Counted from the first letter of the stretch, positions 51,699 to 60,679 are shown. The stretch is DNA of 64,000 nucleotides from Pelomonas cellulosilytica (GCF_021353265.1 NZ_JAJTWU010000003.1:682001-746000); one strand, 5' to 3'. A program made the numbers and translations. The notes: a model not told the origin generated them from the letters alone.

Positions 51699-52583
51699 TC
51701 ACATCCAGTAGACAATGACGTACAGGCCCAGCCACACGACGTCGACGAAGTGCCAGTACCAGGCGGCCCCTTCGAAACCGAAGTGGCGCTCCGGCGTGAA
51801 GTGGCCCTTCATCAGCCGGATCGTGATGAACAGCAGCATCAGCGCCCCCACGCAGACGTGGAAGCCGTGGAAGCCGGTCAGCATGAAGAAGGTCGAGCCG
51901 TAGATGCCGGAGCTGAGCTTGAGGTTGAGCTCGCTGTAGGCATGGTGGTACTCGTAGGCCTGGAAGCCGAGGAACGTGGCGCCGAGCAGCACGGTGACCC
52001 ACATCCACGCAATCGTCTTCGCACGGTTGCCGGCGATCAGCGCGTGGTGCGCAATCGTCAACGTGACACCCGAAGTCAGCAGCAGCGCTGTGTTGATCGT
52101 CGGGATGGGCCACGGGCCCATCGTGCTGAAGGCCTCCACCGTGCCGGCCGGCGACGCCGTGAAGCCGGGCGCCGTGCTGGGCCAGATGGCCTTGAAGTCA
52201 GGCCACAGCAGCGAGTTCTCCAGGCTACCGAGCTGCGGCACGGAGTACATCCGGGCCCAGAACAACGCGCCGAAGAAGGCGGCGAAGAACATCACCTCCG
52301 AGAAGATGAACCAGCCCATGCTCCAGCGGTAGGAGAGGTCGATGCGGTCGCTGTAGAGGCCGCCCTCGCTCTCGCCGATGGCGTCGCGGAACCAGGCCTG
52401 CAGCACGAATGCCCAGAACAGCAGGCCGCCGAACAGCGAGTACATGCCCCAGCCATGGCCGTTGACCCACTGGCCGGCGCCGAGGATGACGAAGAACAGG
52501 CCCGTGGCGGCCATCACCGGATGCCGCGAGGGCGCCGGGACGAAGTAGTACGGGGCCTTGCCCGAAGTTGTCGCTGCCGACAT
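51699..52583 (-). CDS. coxC: Cytochrome c oxidase subunit III
   Basis: 294 residues, seven spans. Typical subunit III stretches: YYFVPAPSRHPVMAATGLFF, SEVMFFAAFFGALFWARMYS (the conserved Glu of the proton-uptake/antenna region), AYEYHHAYSELNLKLSSGIY, FFMLTGFHGFHVCVGALMLL and AAWYWHFVDVVWLGLYVIVY. Part of aa3 oxidase in the inner membrane. Upstream come DUF2970 and cox11 genes; downstream is the bidirectional terminator. Confidence 0.97.
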   Translation of the reverse strand: MSAATTSGKAPYYFVPAPSRHPVMAATGLFFVILGAGQWVNGHGWGMYSLFGGLLFWAFVLQAWFRDAIGESEGGLYSDRIDLSYRWSMGWFIFSEVMFFAAFFGALFWARMYSVPQLGSLENSLLWPDFKAIWPSTAPGFTASPAGTVEAFSTMGPWPIPTINTALLLTSGVTLTIAHHALIAGNRAKTIAWMWVTVLLGATFLGFQAYEYHHAYSELNLKLSSGIYGSTFFMLTGFHGFHVCVGALMLLFITIRLMKGHFTPERHFGFEGAAWYWHFVDVVWLGLYVIVYWM

Positions 52584-52632
52584 GTCGTTCTCCTAGCTCT
52601 TGTCTCGTTCTGAACCTTGTTGCGGCCGGCGC

Positions 52633-52875
52633 TCAGCCACCGGCCACGCCACTGCCGACGACCCAGCGGACCAGCAGCACCAGCATCAACACGAACACGG
52701 CCGCGCCGAGCACGCCCGCGATGATCACGTGCACCGGATTGAGCTTGGCCATGTCGTTTTCATGATCCTTGCCCCGGCGCACGCCGAAGAAACTCCAGGC
52801 GACGGCCGACACCGTCTGGCCGAGCGACGCCTTGCGCGATACCGCGTCCTTCAGGTCCTGACCGGGCCGACTCAC
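52633..52875 (-). CDS. DUF2970 small membrane protein
   Basis: 80 residues. The GTG at 52875 overlaps the cox11 stop (GTGA), which decides the start. Family core: VSAVAWSFFGVRRGKDHENDM then [20 protein letters not shown], one span (about 52-72). DUF2970 genes lie between cox11 and coxC in betaproteobacteria. Function unknown; probably oxidase assembly by context. Confidence 0.9.
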   Translation of the reverse strand: MSRPGQDLKDAVSRKASLGQTVSAVAWSFFGVRRGKDHENDMAKLNPVHVIIAGVLGAAVFVLMLVLLVRWVVGSGVAGG

Positions 52876-53489
52876 AGCGCAGCTCCCGTCGTGGCCCGCG
52901 GCGCCTGGCCGACGTTCACACCGCCCTTGCCCGCCACTTCGAAGAACGTGTAGGACAGGGTGATGGTCTTTACGTCGCGCGGCAGCTTGGGGTCGATGAC
53001 GAACACGACTGGCCACTGCTTGGTCTCTCCCGGCTTGAGCGTGTATTCGTTGAAGCAGAAGCACTCCAGCTTGTTGAAGTGCGCGCTGGCCTGCATCGGC
53101 GCGTAGCTCGGGATGGCCTGCGCGGCCATCGTGCGGTTCTGGACGTTGCGGAACTCGTACATCACCTGCGTCAGCTCACCGGGGTGCACGGTCAGATGGC
53201 GCACCGCGGGCTTGAAATCCCAGGGGCCGCGCGCGTTGGTGTCGAACTCGACGGTGATCTCGCGGCTGTAGTCGATCTGCCCGTTGCCATTGGCCACGCC
53301 CTTGTCCGCCAGCGCCGTCTGTCGCTCGGCGAGCGACAGCACGTTGATGCCCAGCGCGCTGCAGATGGCCTTGTAGAACGGCACCATCGCATACGCAAAA
53401 CCGAACATCAGCGTCACGACGACCGCCAGCTTGAGCAGCAGGTGGTCGTTGTCGCGACGCAGCGCGGCGGCAAGCGAGCGAAGGACCAT
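52872..53489 (-). CDS. ctaG: Cytochrome c oxidase assembly protein Cox11/CtaG
   Basis: 205 residues. One N-terminal span (LAVVVTLMFGFAYAMVPFYK) leads into the periplasmic Ig-like domain with the copper-binding FNKLECFCFNEYTLKPGETK (Cys-x-Cys) and the early Cys in AICSALGINVL. It supplies Cu to CuB in subunit I. C-terminus overlaps the DUF2970 start by 4 bases. Confidence 0.96.
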   Translation of the reverse strand: MVLRSLAAALRRDNDHLLLKLAVVVTLMFGFAYAMVPFYKAICSALGINVLSLAERQTALADKGVANGNGQIDYSREITVEFDTNARGPWDFKPAVRHLTVHPGELTQVMYEFRNVQNRTMAAQAIPSYAPMQASAHFNKLECFCFNEYTLKPGETKQWPVVFVIDPKLPRDVKTITLSYTFFEVAGKGGVNVGQAPRATTGAAL

Positions 53490-53501
53490 GGATGCGCCGG
53501 T

Positions 53502-53615
53502 TCAGTGGTGGCCGAACATCGTCATCTTGACGATGAAACCGACACCGAAGGCCAGGGCCACGGTGAAGAGGATCAGCCCCAGGCGGCGGTTGGCTTTGCG
53601 CTGTTCGGGCGTCAT
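53502..53615 (-). CDS. 37-residue cytochrome oxidase small assembly protein
   Basis: ATG at 53615. MTPEQRKANRRLGLILFTVA, then FGVGFIVKMTMF and a final GHH: a basic cytosolic head and a single span. It sits between coxA and cox11, the fixed position of the 'cytochrome oxidase small assembly protein' family in Burkholderiales. Too short for most gene finders. Ten bases from the coxA stop. Confidence 0.85.
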   Translation of the reverse strand: MTPEQRKANRRLGLILFTVALAFGVGFIVKMTMFGHH

Positions 53616-53625
53616 CGGAACGTCC

Positions 53626-55272
53626 TCAGGCGACGATGCGGGTCGCCGACGCGTCCAGCTTGGGCGGCTCCTCGAAGGTGTGGAACGGCGCCGGCGACGG
53701 CACCTCCCACTCCAGCCCCTCGGCCGCTTCCCAGGGCTTTTGCGGCGCCTTGGCACCCTTGCCACGCATCATCGGGATGACGACGAACAGGAAGAAGTAG
53801 ACCTGCGCGAGGCCGAACGCGAAGGCGCCGATCGACGCGATCTGGTTGAAGTCGGTGAACTGCATCGGGTAGTCGGCATAGCGACGCGGCATGCCGGCCA
53901 GACCCAGGAAGTGCATCGGGAAGAAGGTCACGTTGAACGCGATCAGCGACCACCAGAAGTGCAGCTTGCCGCGGAACTCGGAGTACATGACGCCGGTCCA
54001 CTTCGGGCCCCAGTAGTAGACGCCGGCAAACAGCGCATACAGCGAGCCGGCCACCAGCACGTAGTGGAAGTGGGCGACGACGTAGTAGGTGTCCTGGATC
54101 TGGATGTCGATGGGCGCCATCGCGCAGATCAGGCCGGTGAAGCCACCCATCGTGAACACGAAGATGAAACCCACGGCCCACAGCATCGGCGTCTCGAAGG
54201 TCATCGAGCCGCGCCACATCGTCGCCAGCCAGTTGAAGATCTTCACGCCCGTGGGCACGGCGATCAGCATCGTCGCGTACATGAAGAAGAGCTGGCCCGT
54301 CACTGGCATGCCGGTGGCGAACATATGGTGCGCCCAGACGATGAATGACAGGATGGCGATGGAGGCCGTCGCGTACACCATGGAGGCGTAGCCGAACAGA
54401 CGCTTGCGGGCGAAGGCCGGCACGATCTGGCTGATGATGCCGAAGGCCGGCAAGATCATGATGTAGACCTCGGGGTGCCCGAAGAACCAGAAGATGTGCT
54501 GGTACATGACCGGGTCGCCGCCGCCGGCCGGGTTGAAGAAGGCGGTGCCGAAATGGCGGTCCGTCAGCGTCATCGTGATGGCGCCGGCCAGCACGGGCAT
54601 GACGGCGATCAGCAGGTAGGCCGTGATCAGCCAGGTCCAGCAGAACATCGGCATCTTCATCAGCGTCATGCCGGGGGCGCGCATGTTGAGGATGGTCACG
54701 ATGATGTTGATCGAGCCCATGATGGAGCTCGCGCCAAGGATGTGCATCGCGAAGATGCCGGCATCCATCGACGGGCCCATCTGCAGCGTCAGCGGCGCGT
54801 AGAGCGTCCAGCCCGCCGCCGGCGCGCCGCCGGGCATGAAGAAGCTGCTGACCAGCATGATGGCCGCGGGGATCATCAGCCAGAAGCTGAAGTTGTTCAT
54901 CCGCGCGAAGGCCATGTCACCGGCCCCGATCTGCAGCGGAATCATCCAGTTCGCGAAGCCGACGAAGGCCGGCATGATGGCCCCGAACACCATGATCAGA
55001 CCGTGCATGGTCGTGAACTGGTTGAACAGCTCGGGGTTGAAGAACTGCAGACCCGGCTGGAACAGCTCGGCGCGGATGCACAGCGCCAGGATGCCGCCCA
55101 CCATCAGCATCGTGAAGCTGAACAGCAGGTACAGCGTGCCGATGTCCTTGTGGTTGGTGGCGAAGACCCAGCGCCGCCAGCCGCTCGGGGCATGGTGGTC
55201 GTGATGGTCATCATGGGCGTGATCGCCAGCGTGGCCGCCGTGAACGCCGTGATTGGGAAGCACTGCACTCAT
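53626..55272 (-). CDS. coxA: Cytochrome c oxidase subunit I
   Basis: 548 residues, twelve spans. Haem and CuB ligands are visible: [20 protein letters not shown] (haem a His region), [20 protein letters not shown] (CuB His and the cross-linked Tyr), [12 protein letters not shown] (two CuB His), and [20 protein letters not shown] (haem a3/a His pair). The GHPEVY Glu is the conserved proton-gate residue. A His-rich N-terminus ([20 protein letters not shown]) is extra. Follows coxB by 30 bases. Confidence 0.98.
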   Translation of the reverse strand: MSAVLPNHGVHGGHAGDHAHDDHHDHHAPSGWRRWVFATNHKDIGTLYLLFSFTMLMVGGILALCIRAELFQPGLQFFNPELFNQFTTMHGLIMVFGAIMPAFVGFANWMIPLQIGAGDMAFARMNNFSFWLMIPAAIMLVSSFFMPGGAPAAGWTLYAPLTLQMGPSMDAGIFAMHILGASSIMGSINIIVTILNMRAPGMTLMKMPMFCWTWLITAYLLIAVMPVLAGAITMTLTDRHFGTAFFNPAGGGDPVMYQHIFWFFGHPEVYIMILPAFGIISQIVPAFARKRLFGYASMVYATASIAILSFIVWAHHMFATGMPVTGQLFFMYATMLIAVPTGVKIFNWLATMWRGSMTFETPMLWAVGFIFVFTMGGFTGLICAMAPIDIQIQDTYYVVAHFHYVLVAGSLYALFAGVYYWGPKWTGVMYSEFRGKLHFWWSLIAFNVTFFPMHFLGLAGMPRRYADYPMQFTDFNQIASIGAFAFGLAQVYFFLFVVIPMMRGKGAKAPQKPWEAAEGLEWEVPSPAPFHTFEEPPKLDASATRIVA

Positions 55273-55302
55273 TTGGATTCCTTTGGAGTCGGCGTTCGAC
55301 GA

Positions 55303-56493
55303 TTACTTGCGGGCCGCGACGATCTCGGCTGGCTGGACCAGCTGGCCCGTCTTGTTGGACCAGCTGTTCTTCGTGTACGTGATGACGGCCGCGATCTCGG
55401 TGTCGCTCAGCTGCTTCCACGACGGCATGCCCTTGTCCATGCGGCCGTTGAGCAGCACCTGGACCTGGTCGAGGTGGTTGTCGGACAGCACGACCGGCGA
55501 GTGGTCCAGCGCCTTGACCGGGCCGGCGCCGGCGCCATCGGCCTTGTGGCAGGCCGCGCAGTTGGCCGTGTAGACCTTCTCGCCGCGGGCGATCAGCGCC
55601 GGCAGTTCCCAGACCTTGCTGGGGTCGTCGGCCTTGGCGGCGGCTTCCTTCTTCTTGGTATCCACCCAGGCGGTGTAGTCCTGGGCGGACACGACCTTCA
55701 CATGGATGGGCATGTAGGCGTGCTCCTTGCCGCACAGCTCGGCGCACTGGCCGTAGTAGTCGCCGATCTTCTCGGCCTTGAACCAGGTGTCGCGCACGAA
55801 GCCAGGAATCGCATCCTGCTTCACGCCGAAGGCCGGGATCATCCAGGCGTGGATGACGTCGTTGGCCGTCGTGATGATGCGGACCTTCTTGTCCACCGGC
55901 ACGACCAGCGGGTTGTCGACCTTCAGCAGGTAGTTGTCGACCGGCTCGGGATGGCCCGAGTTGGAGGCTTCGCGCTGCTCGGTATCCAGCGTGGCCAGGA
56001 AGCCGATGCCCTCGCCCTCGCCCTTCAGGTAGTCATAACCCCACTTCCACTGGTAGCCGGTGGCCTTGATCGTCAGGTCGGCATTGGTCGTGTCCTTCAT
56101 CGCGACGACCACCTTGGTGGCGGGCAGCGCCATGCCGATGACGATCAGGAAAGGCACCACCGTCCAGGCGATCTCGACGGTCACGCTCTCATGGAAGTTG
56201 GCCGACACCGCACCCTTGGACTTGCGGTGCTTGAAGATGGAATAGAACATCACGCCGAACACCGCCACGAAGATGACGAGGCAGACGATCAGCATGAAGT
56301 TGTGCAGCCACATCTGGTCGGCTGCGATCCGGGTGACCGGTTCGTGCAGGTTGATCTGATTGACGCCCGGGCCACCCTTGAGGTCGTTCACCGCGAGGGC
56401 AGAACCCGTCGCCAGGGCCGCCGTCGCCGCCACGGCGGCCCGCCGGGCCCCACCGCGTGAGGCGCAATGCACTCGTGCGTTCATCATCGTCAT
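55303..56493 (-). CDS. coxB: Cytochrome c oxidase subunit II fused to cytochrome c
   Basis: 396 residues from the ATG at 56493; the ATG at 56484 is equally possible. Signal peptide, two spans (about 61-85 and 103-125), then the cupredoxin domain with the CuA site YGQCAELCGKEHAYMPIHVK (C-x3-C-x3-H-x2-M) and the aromatic patch GYQWKWGYDYLKGEGEG. A C-terminal cytochrome c domain (about 310-396) carries CAACH and a Met ligand in KGMPSWKQL. This is the caa3-like subunit II arrangement: the attached cytochrome feeds CuA directly. First gene of the oxidase cluster. Confidence 0.96.
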   Translation of the reverse strand: MTMMNARVHCASRGGARRAAVAATAALATGSALAVNDLKGGPGVNQINLHEPVTRIAADQMWLHNFMLIVCLVIFVAVFGVMFYSIFKHRKSKGAVSANFHESVTVEIAWTVVPFLIVIGMALPATKVVVAMKDTTNADLTIKATGYQWKWGYDYLKGEGEGIGFLATLDTEQREASNSGHPEPVDNYLLKVDNPLVVPVDKKVRIITTANDVIHAWMIPAFGVKQDAIPGFVRDTWFKAEKIGDYYGQCAELCGKEHAYMPIHVKVVSAQDYTAWVDTKKKEAAAKADDPSKVWELPALIARGEKVYTANCAACHKADGAGAGPVKALDHSPVVLSDNHLDQVQVLLNGRMDKGMPSWKQLSDTEIAAVITYTKNSWSNKTGQLVQPAEIVAARK

Positions 56494-56663
56494 GGTTGTC
56501 TCGTGGTTCTGGAAGAACGGGCCTGCAAACCGGCCTGTCCGGCCCTGCGGCCGAAACTGTGTCGCGAGTCCCGTGGAGCGAGCCGGCAATGCTCCGACCC
56601 TCGTAGCGCCGCCAAAGTTTATCCGGCGCTGCTGGCTTGAACGGGCCGCCAGACCCCGGGGAA

Positions 56664-57596
56664 TCACCCCCTTGCGTGCCCTTCTCGGCCCTGTCGAAGG
56701 CTGGCGCGCAGGTCATCCACGGACACATGGGTCTCGCTCGCGACGGCCAGCCGCGGCGCGGCCTTGAACGCATGCCCGAAGACCAGTTCCACCGTCAACG
56801 CGAGCCGGCCGTCGGCCGCGCGCAGCGTCTCCAGCTCCTCTAACAGCTGGCGCCGCCAGCCGCGCCCGCGCAGCCCGGCAAACCGTGAGGGCGCCAGGTT
56901 GCCGCCGAGCGCCCGCAGGTCCGCCAGCAGGTTTTCGGGGGTGGCCCAAGTCAGCCGCAAGCGCTCCTGGTCCATGACCGGGTCGGCAAACCCCGCCTTC
57001 AGCACCAGGTCACCCACATCGTGCATGTCCCACCATTCCGGTGCAGGCCGGTCCCAGCCGGCACGCTGGTACAGACGACGAAGCTCGATGAAGCTGTCCG
57101 GCCCCAGGCAGGAGAACATGACGAAGCCCCCCACGGCCACGCTAGCCTGCCACGCGCCCAACAGGTCTGGCAGGTCCGCGTTGGCGTGCAAGGCCATGTT
57201 GGACCACAGCATGTCGACGCGCGGCTGTACCGGCCAAGACGTCACCTGGCCGGCCGACGCGCCGCGCAACTTGCGCCACCAGCCGGGCGTGCGGTCCTGC
57301 AGGGCACGCTCGGCCAGCGCCGCATCCGCCTCATGCCACAGCATCTCGGCCTGCGGGTAGGCGCGGCGCAGCAGCTCGCCGCTGGCCCCAAGAGCGGGCG
57401 ACGCATCGAGCACGCGGGCGGGTTGCAACTTGATCAGCGGCAGGCGCTCGGCCATGCGCCGGGCCACTTCGGCGTGCAGCCACGGGGGCTGCTGCGCCTG
57501 AGCCAGCCGCCGCCCCTGACGGGCCACCGCGGCGACGTCGAGATCCTGAGGCCGTGGCCCCTTGTTTGAAGTAGGGGGCGACGCCAGCTCACTCAT
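56664..57596 (-). CDS. BioC-like SAM-dependent methyltransferase
   Basis: 310 residues from the ATG at 57596. Methyltransferase core with a weakened motif I (ARVLDASPALGASGELLRRA in place of the usual DxGxGxG) and the BioC-type segments MLWSNMALHANADLPDLLGA, WQASVAVGGFVMFSCLGPDS, GWDRPAPEWWDMHDVGDLVL and TWATPENLLADLRALGGNLA. BioC methylates malonyl-ACP to start biotin synthesis; no other bio gene is here, and the altered SAM loop leaves catalytic activity open. Divergent from comF with only 23 bases between. Confidence 0.8.
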   Translation of the reverse strand: MSELASPPTSNKGPRPQDLDVAAVARQGRRLAQAQQPPWLHAEVARRMAERLPLIKLQPARVLDASPALGASGELLRRAYPQAEMLWHEADAALAERALQDRTPGWWRKLRGASAGQVTSWPVQPRVDMLWSNMALHANADLPDLLGAWQASVAVGGFVMFSCLGPDSFIELRRLYQRAGWDRPAPEWWDMHDVGDLVLKAGFADPVMDQERLRLTWATPENLLADLRALGGNLAPSRFAGLRGRGWRRQLLEELETLRAADGRLALTVELVFGHAFKAAPRLAVASETHVSVDDLRASLRQGREGHARG

Positions 57597-57601
57597 GGGC
57601 C

Positions 57602-57617
57602 GGTCAGTATATTGACC
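57602..57617. promoter_or_regulatory. Dyad in the comF/BioC-like divergent gap
   Basis: GGTCAGTATATTGACC: near-perfect 16-base palindrome (7 of 8 pairs) occupying most of the 23-base gap, so one bound protein could affect both starts. No regulator is assigned. Confidence 0.4.
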
Positions 57618-57619
57618 CG

Positions 57620-58375
57620 ATGCCGGACCGCTCCCTGCACTCGCCAAAGCCAGCACTCGTCGAGCGGGTGTTGATGCGCTGTGCCGGCCAGTGCGCAGTC
57701 TGCCGCACATGGAGCGACCAGACGGTCTGCGACGACTGCCTGCAGCGCTACGCGCGGCCGGTGCCACGCTGCTGGACCTGCGCCGCACGCCTGCCGCTGG
57801 CGCTCATCGGCAGCCCCCGCCCCCAATGCGGGCGCTGCTTGGCCGACCCTCCCCCGCTGGACCGGGCCGTCGCGGCGCTGGACTACCGCTTCCCGTGGGA
57901 CGGTCTGCTGCAGCACTTCAAGTACCACCAGGCGCTGGAGCTGCGCGAATCCCTGCTGCAGCGCATGAACTTGGCACTGACCGCCGCCGAAGTGCAGCAG
58001 CCGGACTGGCTGCTGCCGGTGCCGCTGTCGGTCGAGCAGGTGCGCGAACGCGGCTACAACCAGTCTCACGAGCTGGCCAAGGCGCTGGCCAGGCGCCGCG
58101 GCCTGCGCTGTGACCCCGGCCTGCTGCTGCGCTTGCAGCACAACGACCGCCAGGCCGGACTCAAGATGGCCGACCGCACGGCGAATGTCCGCGGCGTGTT
58201 CGCCGTGGAGCCGCAGAAGGCACGCCAGCTGCGCGGCTGCAGCGTCGCGCTGCTGGACGACGTGATGACCAGCGGCGCCACGCTGTTCGAGCTGGCCCGC
58301 GTGCTGCTGCAGGCAGGCGTCATGAGCGTGCAGGCCTGGGTCATCGCAAGGACGCCGGAACCTGGAGATGAATGA
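57620..58375 (+). CDS. comF: ComF-family amidophosphoribosyltransferase-like protein
   Basis: 251 residues. N-terminal zinc-finger-like Cys clusters (CAGQCAVCRTWSDQTVCDDC, CWTCAARL, CGRCLADPPPLD), then a PRTase fold: LLQHFKYHQALELRESLLQR, LPVPLSVEQVRERGYNQSHE, and the PRPP loop VALLDDVMTSGATLFELARV. Involved in DNA uptake and late competence in other bacteria; the enzyme reaction is unproven. Confidence 0.93.
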   Translation: MPDRSLHSPKPALVERVLMRCAGQCAVCRTWSDQTVCDDCLQRYARPVPRCWTCAARLPLALIGSPRPQCGRCLADPPPLDRAVAALDYRFPWDGLLQHFKYHQALELRESLLQRMNLALTAAEVQQPDWLLPVPLSVEQVRERGYNQSHELAKALARRRGLRCDPGLLLRLQHNDRQAGLKMADRTANVRGVFAVEPQKARQLRGCSVALLDDVMTSGATLFELARVLLQAGVMSVQAWVIARTPEPGDE

Positions 58376-58679
58376 AGTCCCGCGATGCGGCGCTGCCGTG
58401 CGCAACCGCTCGGAAGACCTGCACCTGCCGGTCAAGGACATCGCCGCAAACGGCTTAACGGGCGTGCGTCGAGTGAGCCAGCAAGAAGGCCCCAAGCTGC
58501 CGATGGCCCTCGCATCCCGGGTCGAGCGCGAGGCCGGATAGGCGGCGCCATCCCGGCAAGATCCCCCAATTCACGGCGGCGGCGTCCCGGCCGTGAAGGT
58601 CCACAAATGCAAACGCCAGAGCAAAGTATTGCGTCCCGGCTGTGAAGTCCAAAGGGCGGACGTATCTGCCAGAGGATGA
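58376..58679. repeat. Intergenic stretch with a 17-base direct repeat
   Basis: GCGTCCCGGCCGTGAAG (58582-58598) recurs with one change at 58631-58647, flanking 32 bases. The stretch between comF and the hipA stop has no credible ORF; the repeats resemble remains of a mobile-element junction but no element is identifiable. Confidence 0.4.
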
Positions 58680-60002
58680 CTAGCGCTGCCCCAGCAGTGG
58701 CGAGCGGCCCATCTTCTCGACTTTCGCGGCCTTGATGGGCTCTGGGTCAGAGAACTTAGCCGCAGCGATGGGCTCGTCCAGTGAAGGCAGGCTCCAGGTC
58801 TTCTGGAGACGCAGGCTGTTCATCCCGTCATTCCACGCGTGCAGCATGCGTTTGCCCGTCTCATAGAACGCGGGGTAGCGCTCTGTTGCCTCGACAACCT
58901 GAGGTGTGACCTGAACGATGGCCTCACAGATGCGTTCGACGCGCTTTAGCGTCTGCGCCGGCATCACGTTGCACCTGGCCTGCAGAAACCGCTCCAGGGC
59001 TTTGCCAGGCATCCACGTGCTGCGCCCTTCGATGGGCATGCCCGGCGGGTTCTTCGCATAGTCGTCGTAGACCGTGATGGTCAGCATGTCGTAGACGGGT
59101 GCCAGCTCGATGTGTTCGCGCGAGCTGTAGAGCAAAGCGATGTTCTTGGTGTGGCAATCCGCGTTGCGGAGCGCGTAGGTCAGCAGCAGCAGGTCCGCGA
59201 GGTGCGAGAGCGCTGCATTCTGTTGTTCGGCCTGAGGCGTGACGTCCTTGATGCGGCCGACAACGCGTTCCCAGGTCGATTCGTACTTCTGCTCCGGGCG
59301 TAGCGCAAGCAGACTGCACAAGTCTTCCATGCCCTTGCGCGTCATGCCGTCTGCTTCGAAATCGAACCGATGCACCACCAGTGCTTGGCCGTCGTCGGAG
59401 ACCTCGGTCACGGCCGTCGGCAGCCCGGCATGGCGCGATACCTCCATGCACAGATGCTCATTGAGGGCGACACCGGGTAGCCGAGCTGTCGTGCCTTTGA
59501 TGATGTAGCGCTCTGTGACCAGGGCGCCCTTGACGTGTTCCCCGAATGTGTTCGGCGAAAGGAACTTCGGAACAACGCCGGACACCCCCGACACTGCATG
59601 TCGGCGCACCAGCCCAACGAAGGCCTCTTGCGAGTTGTCTCCCCTCAGGATGCCGTTCAAATCGAAGGGAACTGGCGGTTGCGTGGGGTCTGCACCTGGC
59701 GTGGCCACCTTGACTCGGCCGATGGCGTTGCGCCCGACGACCGATAGCAGGTTCAGTGGCGATGCGCCGACATGCGGACCGAGCTGCTCCTGGAGGATCG
59801 AGAGCAGGAAGCCCTCAGGCAGGTTCATCCGGAACAGCGGATGGAGCTCCGGGTAGGCATAGGACTCCGTGCGCACAGGCATGAGCAGCGAGACGAACTG
59901 CTCTGGCCGGACGTCAGGGTGATACGCCATCACATGCCGGAAGCCATCCGTCGACTCCAGCGTTGCAACGGCTTGGTCCTGAACGTAGACGTGGAGCTTC
60001 AT
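58680..60002 (-). CDS. hipA: HipA-family toxin kinase, complete (second subtype)
   Basis: 440 residues. Different subtype from the 35-kb copy (little shared sequence outside the kinase core). N-domain MKLHVYVQDQAVATLESTDG and LFRMNLPEGFLLSILQEQLG; kinase: VSGVSGVVPKFLS (G-loop), ERYIIKGT (Lys), NEHLCMEVSRHAGLPTAVTE, VVHRFDFE, catalytic RNADCHTKNIALLY, and metal-binding LAPVYDML. All catalytic residues seem intact. A C-terminal extension of about 40 residues (SLDEPIAAAKFSDPEPIKAA) is charged. It starts 11 bases after its hipB. Confidence 0.95.
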   Translation of the reverse strand: MKLHVYVQDQAVATLESTDGFRHVMAYHPDVRPEQFVSLLMPVRTESYAYPELHPLFRMNLPEGFLLSILQEQLGPHVGASPLNLLSVVGRNAIGRVKVATPGADPTQPPVPFDLNGILRGDNSQEAFVGLVRRHAVSGVSGVVPKFLSPNTFGEHVKGALVTERYIIKGTTARLPGVALNEHLCMEVSRHAGLPTAVTEVSDDGQALVVHRFDFEADGMTRKGMEDLCSLLALRPEQKYESTWERVVGRIKDVTPQAEQQNAALSHLADLLLLTYALRNADCHTKNIALLYSSREHIELAPVYDMLTITVYDDYAKNPPGMPIEGRSTWMPGKALERFLQARCNVMPAQTLKRVERICEAIVQVTPQVVEATERYPAFYETGKRMLHAWNDGMNSLRLQKTWSLPSLDEPIAAAKFSDPEPIKAAKVEKMGRSPLLGQR

Positions 60003-60013
60003 CGCCTCGTACC

Positions 60014-60301
60014 CTACCGCGGAGCACCGGGCTCACTCGACTCCTGAGCCTGCCGCTGCCGCTGCGCCAGCGCGTCGTCCAGCGTGAAGCTGCTGTTTTT
60101 GGGTGTGAACGACAGCTCGTGCCCCAGGACCTCAAGGAGGCGAAGCAGCTTTCGCGAGCCGAACTCTGCAACGCCGCCTGTCTCAAAGCGGGCAAGGGTT
60201 GACTGGCCCAAGCCCGTCAGAGCCGCAAGCTGCTTCTGGGTCATGCCGCGCTCTTGCCTGAGCCGCGCGATGGCTCGACCAACGGAATAGAGGCTGTCCA
60301 T
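60014..60301 (-). CDS. hipB: HipB-type antitoxin/repressor (second subtype)
   Basis: 95 residues. XRE HTH at about 8-65 (GRAIARLRQERGMTQKQLAA, LTGLGQSTLARFETGGVAEF, SRKLLRLLEVLGHELSF). C-terminal tail after residue 70 is polar. ATG at 60301; the upstream region carries two copies of a 15-base motif in opposite orientation (60303-60317, 60380-60394), the first touching the start codon, as expected for autoregulation. Confidence 0.93.
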   Translation of the reverse strand: MDSLYSVGRAIARLRQERGMTQKQLAALTGLGQSTLARFETGGVAEFGSRKLLRLLEVLGHELSFTPKNSSFTLDDALAQRQRQAQESSEPGAPR

Positions 60302-60302
60302 G

Positions 60303-60394
60303 TGCTGTATATGCTATCTATTTGGTGGGCAGAAAAACCTACCACCTATTGGAAAGTGAGAATTTTCCACTTAGTCAATATAGCAAATACAGCA
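60303..60394 (-). promoter_or_regulatory. Operator region of the 60-kb hipBA module
   Basis: TGCTGTATATGCTAT (60303-60317) and ATAGCAAATACAGCA (60380-60394) are inverse complements at 14 of 15 positions, 62 bases apart. A minus-strand TTGACT (60373-60378) lies just inside the distal copy. The region is markedly A+T rich against the window. Two operators for a HipB dimer, possibly with DNA looping, fit the layout. Confidence 0.6.
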
Positions 60395-60459
60395 TTACAC
60401 AAGACTCTGCGCACGAAAACAGGAGCTTGGCCTCCTTGATGTCAGCACGCGCAGACAAC

Positions 60460-60679
60460 GGCGGCGGCCACCTTCCGCAGCCGCGCGTGGTAGCCGGCGA
60501 CGCCCGACGATCAGGCGATCGCAGCCGCCGTGGCCGCCCGCGCCGATCTCATCGTATCGGGTGACCGCCGGCATTTGCTGCCTATCGGCAGCCATCAGAG
60601 CATAGCCATCGTCGAGGCTTCCGAGGCTTTGCGGCGCCTGGCTCTGACGCCCGCCGCGCCCGCCCAGGACGTCTCTTAA
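60460..60679 (+). pseudogene. PIN-domain toxin C-terminal fragment
   Basis: 60506-60679 reads DDQAIAAAVAARADLIVSGD, RRHLLPIGSHQSIAIVEASE and ALRRLALTP, the C-terminal half of COG1569-type PIN toxins (with the late acidic residues and SGDxxHLL). Just upstream, in a frame shifted by one, LPQPRVVAGD continues the homology. The first half with the initial Asp is missing. Dead. Confidence 0.8.
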
